Shown: piece after piece, positions 53,230-63,736 of the stretch | Layout: every line of letters begins with the position of its first letter | How positions within the stretch are numbered: the first letter of the stretch is position 1 | Assembly: GCF_003144245.1 (NCBI RefSeq) | Contig: NW_020289979.1 | Span: 62,001 to 126,000, forward strand | Length of the DNA: 64,000 nucleotides | From: Jaminaea rosea | Taxonomy: Eukaryota; Basidiomycota; Exobasidiomycetes; Microstromatales | Direction of reading: 5' to 3' | Notes under the pieces: model-generated | Seen by the model: only the letters and a program-made list of their open reading frames with translations | Database searches by the model: none | Told to the model about the DNA's origin: nothing | Program-made: the position numbers and the translations under genes

Positions 53230-55361
53230 ATGGCAGTCATGCAGCGACACGCCATTGAACTCCTCTTGTCCTTCGTCCTGGCTGCCGCCGTAGCATGCGC
53301 AGCAAAGATACCGCCGCCACAGGCTACGCTGGACGTTGGCACCATCCTCACGGGCACGGCTGACACGGGCAACAACATCGCCCGCTGGCAGGGTGAGCAC
53401 GCCGCGACAGAAAGGAGGAAATCCGCCGCATGTATGCTCACCAATCTCACTCCCTCCGTACCGTTCGTCAGGCGTACGCTACGCTCAACCTCCTGTGGGC
53501 AAGCTGCGCTTCGCACCACCCCAACCAATCGACAAAGCGACGCAGAACTCGGGAGTCGCCCCGTCGAAGAAGACGCCCCAAGCACATGGCGGGGCTGGCA
53601 AACACCACGATAATGCTGCGCTTTCTTTGCGGCCCATGCCTTTCTTCACCGACTCGTGGCATTACGCTCGCGGATTCATCAACGGCACGCGGCCCCTTCG
53701 CAAACGCGCTGCCTCCACGATCGCAGCTACCAAGCCTGGCCCCAAATGCGCTCAATCGGGGGACATCGACGAACAGAGTGAGGACTGCCTCTATGCAAAT
53801 GTTTACCGGCCGCTAGATGCGCCGAACAATGCATCTCTTCCCGTTATCCTCTTCATTCATGGTGGAGCTTTCCAAACTGGATCGGGGTCAGACTACGACC
53901 CCACGCTGTTTATGAAGGGGGCAGTCAAGCAGAGCTTGCCCGTCGTGTTCGTCACGTTCAATTACAGGTTGAACGGATTTGGCTTTTTTGCTTCGAGCGA
54001 TCTCGCGACACTAGCGGGGCTTGATGCGTCGGGGTGTACAGGAAAAGGATCAAAATGTAGTGCGAAGGACGCAGGGTCGCAGCCAGTCGGCCTGAACCTC
54101 GGCTTCCAAGACATGAAGATGGTGAGCGAGGCAGAAGCCTGAGAAAGACCGCGTGCAGGGCTGACTGTTGATCCCGCGCGTGCAACAGGCCATCAACTGG
54201 ACTTACTCAAACATCGACTCATTTGGCGGGGACCCTTCCAAGATTACGATCTGGGGCCAATCAGCCGGCGCCTTCGGCGTGGGTGCGCAGCTGGTGGGCT
54301 CACCGGGCAGACCTCTAGCGAGCGGTCAAGCTCAGTCTTCCTCCAACCCGCCTCGCCCACTCTTTCGTGCCGCCATCTTCCAGAGTGGCGCTCCCTCTGG
54401 ATACGCCCTCGCTCTCCCGTCCGACCGCGACCTCAGCTGGCAGCAGACGCTCACGAATCTCAAGTGCGGCGACGCTGCAGGTGGGGCCCAAGGAAGGCTC
54501 AATTGCGTGCGCAACGTGCCCTGGCAGGCGCTCCGTAACGAGAGTCTGGCTCTGTCCGCCGCGGGATCCTTTGCCACTGATGGACCTTACGTGCTCGGTG
54601 GCTACCCATGGTCTCCGGTAGCTGACGGCGGGGCTCGGCGGGGCGGCTTCTTTGACCAAGCAGCAAGCCAGATTCTTCAGCAAGGCGACTTTGCGCAGGT
54701 ACCCATCATCACAGGCAACAACCTAGATGAAGGCACCATCTTTGTCCCTCACCAATTCACCACGCCTACCCAATTCGAGCGTTGGGTGCGCGAAGTCTAC
54801 TTCCAGTCCTCCAACGTCACGGCACAAGACATGGCCTACGAAGTGATCTCCGCCTCATACTCCGACGTTCCCGCTTTGGGGAGTCCCTACAGCCCTGCAA
54901 ATGGAAATGCATCGGATCGCTTCTGGCCGGGGGAGGATAATCAGTATAAACGCTGCGCATCCTTCTACGGGGACATGCGGTACCACAGCAACAGGCGCTT
55001 CCTCCTCCAGCAAGGATTGGAAAGCAAGAAGACGCCAGCTGCTTGGACGTATCTCTTTCAGGATCGCCCCGTGCATGCAGCTGTTGACTTGGGAGTTCCA
55101 CACAGCTCTGACCTGGACATTGCCTTTGGCTTCCGACCCAGCACGCTCAATGCAGTCGTGGCGGGCCAGTACGCGAGCTTTGCGACCAATCTGGACCCCA
55201 ACGGCAAAGGACTGCCGGTGTGGCCCAAGTACGACACAAAGGGGAAGATGATGTTGAGCTACAATGATGGAGAAAGAACAGATACGATTATTGATGACTA
55301 CAGGGAGGAGCAGATGGACGCGTTGAACTCTGTGCTGGTCAGGGCGGTGACGAACAGGTGA
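53230..55361 (+). CDS. secreted type-B carboxylesterase/lipase
   Basis: This is an alpha/beta-hydrolase of the carboxylesterase type-B family, acting on extracellular esters or lipids. The exons are 53230-53392, 53472-54121 and 54189-55361 (661 aa). It has a signal peptide (residues 1-25) and GVRYAQPPVGKLRF. The signature EDCLYANVY and the oxyanion block HGGAFQTGSG are present. The nucleophile elbow is GQSAGAFG, and the acid and base of the triad are seen in GNNLDEGTIF and GVPHSSDLDIAFG. A non-conserved insert of about 60 residues (RPMPFFTDSWHYARGFINGT and following) lies before the EDCLY block. The protein looks intact and catalytically competent. Confidence 0.9.
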
Positions 55362-55922
55362 GCGTAAGAGAGGCGCTTCCGTTCTTCGACATACAGCAAG
55401 TCAACAAGCAGTGGACACGCATCGAGTCTACCGACGCCTTGCGCATCCTCGGCCTACCAAATTATCAACGCTAGCAAACTGTCCCGCCAACCTTCTCGAA
55501 TGCTTGCAACTTCTCGCTTGCTCTGCCGTTGCTCCCCCTCCACACTTTGTACATTGCTCCCTCCACCGCACGCTCCTTCACGCAAGCCAGTCGGCCTTTG
55601 TACATATTTGAATCTCTAGATGCTCTTGACGTTGATTGAATTGTGTGTGCTTGACGCGGAGAGTATGAGTGCGGCGGTGCAGGCAGGCCCGCGGCTGGCT
55701 GCCTACGCAAGCGGCAACATCGACCGTGCACTCGTCCTCGCCCTCTCTTTGCCCAACTTTGACTTCTTGCGCTATGCCGACAAAAGAGATGGCCCCTCTG
55801 CCGCATTCCCGTCGTCGCCGCTCTCTTCGCCCCTGTTCTGCTCGCCCGGCCCCGCCCCCGCCGCGGGAAGCCTCGTCATTGCCTACTTTAGCTCTAGCCT
55901 CTCGCCATGTTGCTTGGACTAT
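55362..55922. other. intergenic between convergent genes
   Basis: This is the 3' flank of the carboxylesterase gene and of the tentative 202-aa gene. The open frame from 55620 lacks support. Confidence 0.45.
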
Positions 55923-56678
55923 CTACTGCGGAATGCGCTCGCATCGAATGTGCGGGGTAGCTTTTGGATCATGCGGCAGCTGGCAGAAGAAGCCGAGTCC
56001 TTGCATAGTAGCGAAGAGGTCCTTGACTGGCGGCGGGCAATGGGGCAAGAGAGGCACGTGTCAGCTCTCACAGTCGCACCACCTTCACACCTCGTCCATT
56101 GCTCACCTTCCATGGCCACATTGATGCAGTCGCCACTATTCGGCGGTGGCTGAGCCGGCATACCTGCAATGCCCGGCGCCCCACCCATTGCCCTCGCCTG
56201 ACCGGGCGGTGGGGGCACTACTCTGCACAATCGCGCCTCCTGACCGTCTGGTTCGCCTTCGAGCGTGAAGCGTGCTGCCGGGTTCGAGGAGCGCACAAAG
56301 TCGGCTACGGAGTTGTGGGCGGGTGAGTCCCGCTTGGGGAGGAGATTCGACGTTGACGCTGACCTGCGCCGTGAGGGTAGAGCGGTAGGCAGGGGACGAG
56401 GAGGGGCAAAAGGTGTGAGTGAACGGTGAGACAGGACGGCAACGCGTAGCTCGACGCTGCAGGAACGGCTTTTCGTAGCTTGGTCCCGCTGCCGCCGCCG
56501 CCATCAGCTCACGCCGTACTCACATGTTAGTCGCAGAGGGATGAGCAAAGACGGAAGGAAGCTGCGAGATCGGCCCTTGCCTCGACTCGAGTCTCGTTCC
56601 CCCACATCTCCACCCAGAACTAGTGTCGAGGCTTGAGTAGAAAGCATTATATACGGACACTCCGGGAATCTGGGACAT
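55923..56678 (-). CDS. tentative 202-aa protein of unknown function
   Basis: A three-exon minus-strand model: 56678-56524, 56456-56107 and 56026-55923, with a GTGAGT then a GTGAGC donor and introns of 67 and 80 nt. The joins keep frame and the total is exactly 203 codons. The middle (SPAHNSVADFVRSSNPAARF then TLEGEPDGQE) and the end (VKDLFATMQGLGFFCQLPHD then PKATPHIRCERIPQ) look like ordered protein. A Pro/Arg-rich segment lies between. I do not recognise the family. The first exon is the weakest part, because its start lies only 35 bp from a divergent tRNA gene and a TATATAAT string at about 56649 could instead be a promoter. Confidence 0.42.
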
Positions 56679-56712
56679 CGGAACGGAACCAAGCGGTATC
56701 GTCCCTCTCTTC

Positions 56713-56814
56713 GGCAAGATGGCCGAGCGGTCTAAGGCGCTGTGTTAAGGAATCTCTTCGATCCTCGACGATTCGCAGTTCTTCGGAGCATGGGTTCGAA
56801 TCCCATTCTTGTCA
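56713..56814 (+). tRNA. tRNA-Leu(AAG) with a 22-nt intron
   Basis: The acceptor GGCAAGA pairs with TCTTGTC. The D arm GGCCGAGCGGTCTAAGGC is typical of leucine tRNAs. The anticodon stem CTGTG (56740-56744) pairs with CGCAG (56774-56778). The loop begins TTAAGG, so the anticodon AAG is at 56747-56749. A 22-nt intron (56751-56772) sits after position 37, the standard place. A long variable arm follows, then the T arm ATGGG-TTCGAAT-CCCAT and discriminator A. A Pol III terminator TTTT lies at about 56838. Confidence 0.93.
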
Positions 56815-56936
56815 ACGTGCGCGCGAGCGCACTCCTCTTTTGCCGCCCTGGCCCCAGCTCCGGGAAAGCAAGAATAAGTACGGGACTGATGGTGAGAATC
56901 AATGTGTCATTTGCATTGCATTAAGCCGACGCTCGC

Positions 56937-57921
56937 CTACTTGGCCTTGCGCACAAAGGCACTTGCCTGCCCCACGGGGAAGATGAGCGTCTCGGCAACA
57001 TTGACGTGCGGCTTCCTGTTGGCAATCCACACAATATCCTCCGCGATGTCCTCGCCCGTCAAGGGCTGGATCCCCTTGTACACGTCTTTGGCCTTTGACT
57101 CATCCCCCCTGAACCTCGTCACGGAAAAGTCCGTCTCGACCATACCCGGCTGCACCTCGCTGACGCGCACATTGGTCTCGACGAGCTCCTTCTGCATCGC
57201 TTGAGTAAAGGAGCGGACGGCCGCCTTTGTGCACGTGTAGATGGACCCGCCTGCATAACCCTCACGACCAGCAATGGAACCGAGCATGATGATGTGCCCA
57301 CTGTTGCGGGCCTTCATGTCGCGGAGGAATGTTTGTGTGAGGTGGATGAGCCCCTGCGTGTGTGCGAGAAGGACTCGGGGCATGGTCAGTCGCTGGCGTC
57401 ACTGCGTTACTCGATCACCTCGTTGTGCTGCTCACCACCACGTTGGTCTGGACCATCACATCGATCTCATCAGCGTCGATTTCTCCAACCTTGTCCACTC
57501 CCAGCACAAGCCCCGCATTGTTGACCAAGATGTCCACGTTCTTGGCCCAGTCAGGTAGACCAGCCTTGAGTCCCTCGATATCGCCCCTCTTCCTCACGTC
57601 CACAACGGCAGTGTGTACCTTGCCTCCTTTACCCGAACCACCTTCCTTGTTCGCCTGCACGCACTCCTTGGCTGCAGACTCTAGAGCGTCCTGACGACGA
57701 GCGGCAAGAATGACATTCGCGCCGAGGCGTGAGAAGAGGAGAGCAGTGCTGCGACCGATTCCTCCGGAAGCGCCTGTGATTACGACGACTTTGTCGTGCA
57801 GGCGAGAGGTGTCGAAGAAAGAGGACATGGTGCGGGCGAAGGTGCGAGGGAGTGGGGTTGTTTTCGTGTTGAGGAGCGTGCGTGCGAAGAGTGAGGTTGT
57901 TCGTGCTTGATGTCGAAGCAT
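56937..57921 (-). CDS. short-chain dehydrogenase, YMR226C-like
   Basis: This is a classical SDR resembling yeast YMR226C, an NADP-dependent 3-hydroxy-acid (L-allo-threonine/serine) dehydrogenase. The minus-strand exons are 57921-57436 and 57353-56937. Motifs are TGASGGIG (cofactor), NNAG, GSIAG (catalytic Ser), YTCTK (Tyr-x3-Lys) and PGMVETDFS. From the ATG at 57828 the protein is 269 aa, matching yeast (267 aa). The frame continues 31 codons upstream to an ATG at 57921, adding MLRHQARTTSLFARTLLNTK and further basic residues, which looks like a mitochondrial presequence. Both start sites may be used. The 3' end lies 122 bp from the tRNA. Confidence 0.88.
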
Positions 57922-58297
57922 GTGATGACGAGGCGAGAAAGGTAGAACGGAGTGGAGTGCAGACGCGGAGTAGCCGGCCGGCCAGCGGGACGCCGATTGC
58001 CAACTCGAGTTGGGCCGCTTCTTCCGCGTGGCCCGTGCAGATGGTGAGAAGATCAGCGAGCAACATGGGTCAGTTGCAAGCAATGCGAGAATCAAATTCC
58101 ATGGATAAGTGCATCATACATCAATGTGCAATGAGAGTCGTCCATCGTGGCCTGATCCCGCAACGGGAGCCATGTTCGCGCTATGTCCCGCCGCGTCTAC
58201 GCTGTTCCAGGGCCTGTTGCCCTTTGTTCCCTCTCATCCATTCATCTTCGTGTTGCCCTCAACTACTCGCGGCTTCCCCTTTGTCCTCTCCAGCCCC
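57922..58297. other. intergenic, SDR promoter and PMT 3' flank
   Basis: A 376-bp spacer between two genes on the minus strand. No supportable feature is seen. Confidence 0.5.
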
Positions 58298-61200
58298 TCA
58301 GTCGTAGATGTTCCAACTCTTCCTCCACCTCCTTCCCTTGTACTTCCACACGGGTCCGTCGATCCCCAGGGCCGTCTTGTGGAACCACGCAAACGTCCCT
58401 ACAATGGCAAGCGCCGCGATCAAGAACACCACATTCTTGGTCCTCTCACTGAGCGGCCTCCTCTGACTCGAGCCGGGCACCTTGTAGCGCGCCGTCGAAG
58501 CGTTGAAGAAGAAGTGGTCCAGTACGTGCGCATAAAGGATTGTGGCAAAATAGAGCGTCGGCAGGTAGTGGTGGATGTAGCATACGCGCGCCATGATCAG
58601 GAAGGGGAGGTAGTGGAAGAACCAGCCCAAGAATCCAATCTTGCCGACGAAAACAAATTGGTTAAAGTCCGAGGGGGACAGGTCGGCGTAGCGTCGCTGC
58701 ATCCTTGCCAGGTACCACAGGAGCGTGCCCAGGAAGACTAGGATGGAAATCGACGACCCCCACCAGATGACCGGATTGCCGATCAGATAGTAAGATGTGG
58801 CATTGTCCGCCCACGAGTTCATGCGCAACCCGTTCCAGAGGAAAGGCCAGTCGTAGGGCTTCGAGGCGAGAATATCCTCCTTGTCCGCGTCGGGGATCAA
58901 AGCGTTGTTGCTCGTCATCATGGCGACGTTAAGATGGATAAAGTCGCGGAGGAAGGGAGAGCGGTACAGCTTCGTGTTGCCCGAAGGGAGACGAGAGTTC
59001 CAGTGTGATTCGATGTTCCTGCGAGCGTGAGAGAGGGTAGAAAAAGGGATTGGTCAGAGTTGACTTCGTCGTCGGCGTCGTCGTCGTCGGTACACCTTCG
59101 CGAATGCTCACCAGTACGTGTGATCGTCGCGAGGATTATTCTCCTTGTCACAAGATACTTCAACCTGCTTCCAACCCCACTGCGGCAGAACAGCATTTGC
59201 CGCACGCAGGTAGCATCCCAAGTTCTGGTGGCGGAATCGCATTCGCGTTGTCAAACTTCTGATCGTCGTACCGGGCGCCACTTTGCCCAGATGCATGTCA
59301 TCAACGACCTCGACGACCCAGTAGTCGTTAGAGTCGCCGATCGTGGCATTCCCGTACGCGCTGACCTCGTAATTCTCCTTGGTGACAGGCGCGGCCACTT
59401 TGTGAGAGTGCAAGTTGCGACCAGTCGCAGCGTGGACGAGACGGACCGTGTCTCCATTCGTGAGCATGCGGAGCGGGGTAGTCGTGTCTTCGGCAGGGGG
59501 AAGAGGCTTGTCCTCCCATCGTGGCGTGATGATAAAGTCATTGTTGGTGTCCTTGTAGTGATAGCAGGTCACTTGTTGCTGCTGCGATCCCACCGGGTAC
59601 GTCTGGATGTGCGAGTGTAACAGACCACCACCGTAGCCCATGTTCTTGAAGGTGACCTTGCTTCCAAAGGCGGCCTCGAGGGGGTTCTGAGCAAAGTCGT
59701 TGCCGCGCAGGTGGGCTTGGAAGAGGGAGGACATCTGTGCATCTCCTGGTCCTGAGCCAGAGAGGATGAGGAAGTGCAGCTTGAATGACAGGAGGTAGAC
59801 CGCTGCAGGGATGGCAATGAGGCACAACCCACGGGCGCACCAGTGACGAGCGTATGTGCGCACAGGCATCTTGAGGTCACCAAACTTGTCCCACAGATCC
59901 TCGATCGTGTAAATGCCTACCAGAGCCATGACGAAGAAGCCGACCCACTTGACACTCATCACGCAGCCGATGGAGAGGCCAGTGAAGGTGAGCCAGAACC
60001 ACCATTTCTGCGTGAAAGGGCGATTCTGCTGCTGGTGGAACATGAGGAGACCGTGCACCGTCGTGAAGGTAAAGCAGAGCAGCATCGAGTCCAGTAGGAT
60101 GAAGCGCGAGATGACCAGCCAGGCATTGTCGCAGAGAACCATGAGGGCGAGCAAGTGGCGACTGCGCTTGTTCCAACCGAGGGCAGAGGAGGAGCGCCAA
60201 GCCACGGGGACCATGACCACACCGAAGAGAGCGAGGATGATTCGCATGCCAACGTAATACTGGCTTTTCTCAGGGTAGGACTCCCCTGACTTGAACTCGA
60301 AGCTCCCATTGTATCCGGACATGGCTCCAGCGAGACCTACAAGCATCTTGCCCAGCGGCGGGTGCACGTCGAAGTAGAACTCGTGCTTCAGGTAGTGCGA
60401 GCCGAACTTGCCGAAGTGGGCCTCGTCCCAGATGACAGTCGAGGACTTGCCGATGCGGTACAAGCGAGTGATGAGACTCAGTACGAAGTACATGGCGGTG
60501 CAGAAATGTTCGTTGTCGAAAAGAGCGGAGATGCGGTCGAGCTGCGCATGCGGAGGGAGTGAGAATAGGCTGGGTCAGATGGACGCCAGGAACATCGCAA
60601 TATCAGTTGCCCTCGCCGCTACTCACCGGACTTTGAGGAGGAGCCTGCTCGGGCAGCAAACTAGCGTACTTGCCCTTGGCTGCCGCGTCATTTGTCGCCA
60701 TCACACCAGTGCCATTGCCTCCCTTGCCGTTGGCCGCACTCTCAATCGGAGCCAATCCTGCCCTCCCATAGACGCTCTTGGCGCCATTTGCCCTCATCTT
60801 TTCTTCCATCTTGCTTGATCCAAGCGTGAAAGCTCGACTGCCGTTACGAAATGCTTCTGCGTCGTCGTTCAATGGCGTCTCTTCAAAGTCGCCCTCGTCG
60901 TCGTCTTCGTTGCCGAAGAAACTGCTGGCAAGCTTGGAGTGCTGGTGGGTGGCTGAAGTCTGGCGTGTGCCGCTGTACGCGCCGAAACCACCTCCAGGAG
61001 AGGTAGGAATACGAGGAGATGTGTGCGTGCTAGCAGGAGCTCCCCACGAATCAAAGGGGTTGGAGCGATATGCTGCTGCAGGGCTGGTTGCGGGCGAGGG
61101 AAGGATATCACCCGACTCGTCGCGGTAGTTTCGCTTGACCTTGTAAGGATTTGAGCCTAGGTTGTTTGCAGAGTCGTCTCCTTGGTCGTCCCTGTCGAGG

Positions 61201-61481
61201 CTTCGTCTGGGTCCCGTGCGAGGAGGAGAAGAGAAAGCCTGGTGATTGGCGTGCGTGTGGTAGTTGTTGCGCAGCGAGCTCGACGATGAGACGCGCGGGG
61301 CCGACTTGCGTGTGTAGTCGGACGGCTCCTCAATGTCGTACGCCGTGTGTTGCTGCTGCTGTTGCTGGGGATCGCGACGACGCTGGTGTGTCGTGTTTGC
61401 AGAGGAGGATCCGTCTGCGCTGTGGATCGACGAGATGGACGAGGAGGAAGCGGTGCGATGGAGATGTGCACGAGGCGGCAT
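58298..61481 (-). CDS. PMT2-type protein O-mannosyltransferase
   Basis: This is an ER membrane dolichyl-phosphate-mannose:protein mannosyltransferase that starts O-mannosylation of secreted proteins such as the WSC protein and other cell-wall proteins. The minus-strand exons are 61481-60627, 60541-59112 and 59018-58298 (1001 aa). The catalytic loop has VIWDEAHFGKFGSHYLKHEF and YFDVHPPLGKMLVGLAG (the Asp-Glu pair). MIR repeats occupy roughly residues 525-730. The C-terminal part has DFIHLNVAMMTSNNALIPD and LRMNSWADNATSYYLIGNPV, which best fit the PMT2 group. The first exon encodes a 285-residue Ser/Asn/Gln-rich cytosolic N-terminus with a polyglutamine run, much longer than in yeast Pmt2 and of unknown role. 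Confidence 0.88.
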
Positions 61482-61947
61482 CAGCGGGCGTCACAGAGGG
61501 CGACTCGCAGCGCAGTGATCAAAGGGGATGATTCCGAAAGAGGCGAGAGGGGAAGGAATGAAGAGGACAAGAGGGAAGACGTCGATGGTTGCGCTGCTCT
61601 GGCGCGTGCGTGCTTGTTGGCAAGTGGTGGGAAGCGATGGGCAAGGCAAACAAGCTTCGCGCCTCGAGGAATGCCTTAAGGTTCCTCCTCGTCGTCGTCG
61701 ACTCGCTCGCTGGCCCGGCCGCCTTCAAGTCGCGACTTGACTTTGACCCCGTGCGTGCAGCCGCGCAGACGGCAGCCAAAGAGCGCACGGCCGCCCGACG
61801 GACGAGCGCGAGAGTGTGTTTGTTGGTTGGTTAAGCACGATGCTGGAATCCGCATTCGATGGCACAGCTAGAGGGAGAGGGTGATGGCAAAGTGGTATGA
61901 TTGATGCTGGTACAGATGATGAAGTGACTTCTTGCTCGTTTTCGCGC
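61482..61947. other. intergenic, PMT2 promoter and NXT1 3' flank
   Basis: A 466-bp spacer. No supportable gene is seen. Confidence 0.5.
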
Positions 61948-63179
61948 TCATCCAACAAAGCGCAATTGATCCGCCTGCACAAAGAAGCGGCCCGTAATGG
62001 TAGGCGCCGCCGCCCTGAGTACGTCCGCCGAGCTTCCTCCTCCACCACCCCCAGACTTCTTGCCCCCGCCGCTTCCGCTACCAGGGCCGCCATTTGCTGC
62101 GACGCTATTGCTCGAGTCCCACGAGACTACCACGCCTCCGTCCCCTTTACCCTCTGGATCATTGACCAGAACGAAATTCTGGCTGAAGGCGCGAGGTAGG
62201 GAGTCGAGGGGAAGGGAGGAGTCGTAGCGCCCGCCCTTGGTCCGTGTTGAAGACGACTCGGGTGCATTCGATGGTGGAAGGGCTGATGCTGAGTTGGGTG
62301 TGTGGTGTGTGACGACGCCTGATACGGTCACCAAAATCGAGGGAGCGGCAAAGCCTGTTGTGAGGGCGAGGGGCAAGGGTACGATGCAGATGGTCAGCCC
62401 ACCTGGTTTGCCCACCTGCTGATACGTAGGACTTGCGCTCTCGCGCGCGTGTCTGCTCCTGTACTACTCGTAAGGAGCATTGAATCTTTGCCTCCCTGAA
62501 CCCTTTGTTGGAGCGCAGCCTCGTCGTTACAGCGAACTGCCATTGCCAGAGGCCGCTTGTTTTGCTCTTCCCCTGCTCTGCTCTCATAATGGCGTAGACG
62601 TCATGCCTACGGGCTATAGACCCGAAAGGTAAAGCTCGCAGACTTCACGCGCGCCGAGCGAGAGGCCATCAAATGAGAAGCAGCGTGACCTGCTCCCCCT
62701 CTCCCGTGGGTAGTAGAGGAGAGCCAGCTTGCGCTAGGTGTCGCTCCTCTGCAGGAGATGTGGCCATGTTCGAGGGGTTTTGTTGCTTTGTGCTCTGATC
62801 TAGTCTCGCCTCGCGCCTCACTCACCAGCCTCGTTCGACCCTCCACCAACAGGATGAGCGTCCATACTCTGCACTTCATGCTTAGTAGCCGGCAATGAAT
62901 CCATCAGCTCTCCCACGCCGCCGTTGCCCTGAATCGGGTTACCATTCCAAAGGACTGTCGACGTGCCCAAGTAGAGTGTCGGGATGAGCCCTACGCGATT
63001 GCGTGAGTCGTAGGCTGAGTAGTAGAGGGAGACGAATTGCTCAGCCGCCTTTGCGGCGTACTCGATGAGGAGCTTGGACTCCTGCACGCGTGGGTAAAGA
63101 GGATGGATGGTCAGTCAAGGATGAGGAGGTATCCGTGACTCGCCCGGCGCACCCTCTGCTTGGCCTCTACGCTGGCCAT
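61948..63179 (-). CDS. NXT1/p15, NTF2-related mRNA export factor
   Basis: This is an NTF2-fold partner of Mex67/NXF1 for nuclear mRNA export. The minus-strand exons are 63179-63153 (27 nt), 63081-62826 and 62354-61948 (229 aa). Exon 1 encodes MASVEAKQR and joins in phase 0 to ESKLLIEYAAKAAEQFVSLY. The fold continues as RVGLIPTLYLGTSTVLWNGN, HEVQSMDAHPV, PSILVTVSGVVTH, FSQNFVLVNDP and FFVQADQLRFV. Two loops are longer than in animal p15: a Ser/Pro-rich loop after the TVSG strand, and a Gly/Ser-rich insert of about 45 residues before the last strand. The 471-nt second intron is long for this genome. It is divergent from the APC permease. Confidence 0.85.
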
Positions 63180-63736
63180 CTCGTCGTCTTCGTCTCTCTT
63201 GCGTCTTCGTATGGCGGATGCAGAGGCTCAAGAAGTTGTCGCTCGACTTTGGCTTTCCGTCCCCCCCTCAGGCACCCACGTCGAGCCCAAGCAAGCGCCT
63301 TTGATCGCGTGGCTGTGACCGTGGCTTGGCTGCATACAGGTGGGAGAAAGAGCTTGGGCTGCCGGCGGGTCACTCAAGAGCTCAAGTCGCCGTCCGTATG
63401 CAGCACGAGGCAGAGGCCGAGAGCTTGAAATGAAAATCATCTGCGCAGCATCCTTCTGTGCCTGTTCGTTTCCCCATATTCCTTGGCCTATCATCCACGC
63501 TACTGTAGGACAGGCAGCGGCTCCTCTGACTTGGGGCCGGGTAACATCAAGGTAGCTCGACAGACGCAGTGCTGCAGCAGCGGAGGCCCACGTCCCGTGC
63601 CGTACGAGCGTCCACAAAGAGCAGCCAGCGCTCGCAACGTCGGTCTTTGCCCCGCGTTTCTTCTTATCACCTCGAGTCGCTCGCCTCTTGACTTCTCCTC
63701 TTCTCTTCATTCCATCTCATACCCTCAAACGCGGCA
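63180..63736. promoter_or_regulatory. divergent promoter, NXT1 and APC permease
   Basis: A 557-bp spacer. CTTATC (GATAAG on the minus strand) at 63663-63668 lies about 70 bp before the permease ATG, compatible with nitrogen GATA-factor control. No other feature is seen. Confidence 0.4.

Noticed and set aside
52709-53293. 194-codon plus-strand frame before the carboxylesterase
   Set aside because: Overlaps the esterase start in another frame and has no domain; likely leader sequence.
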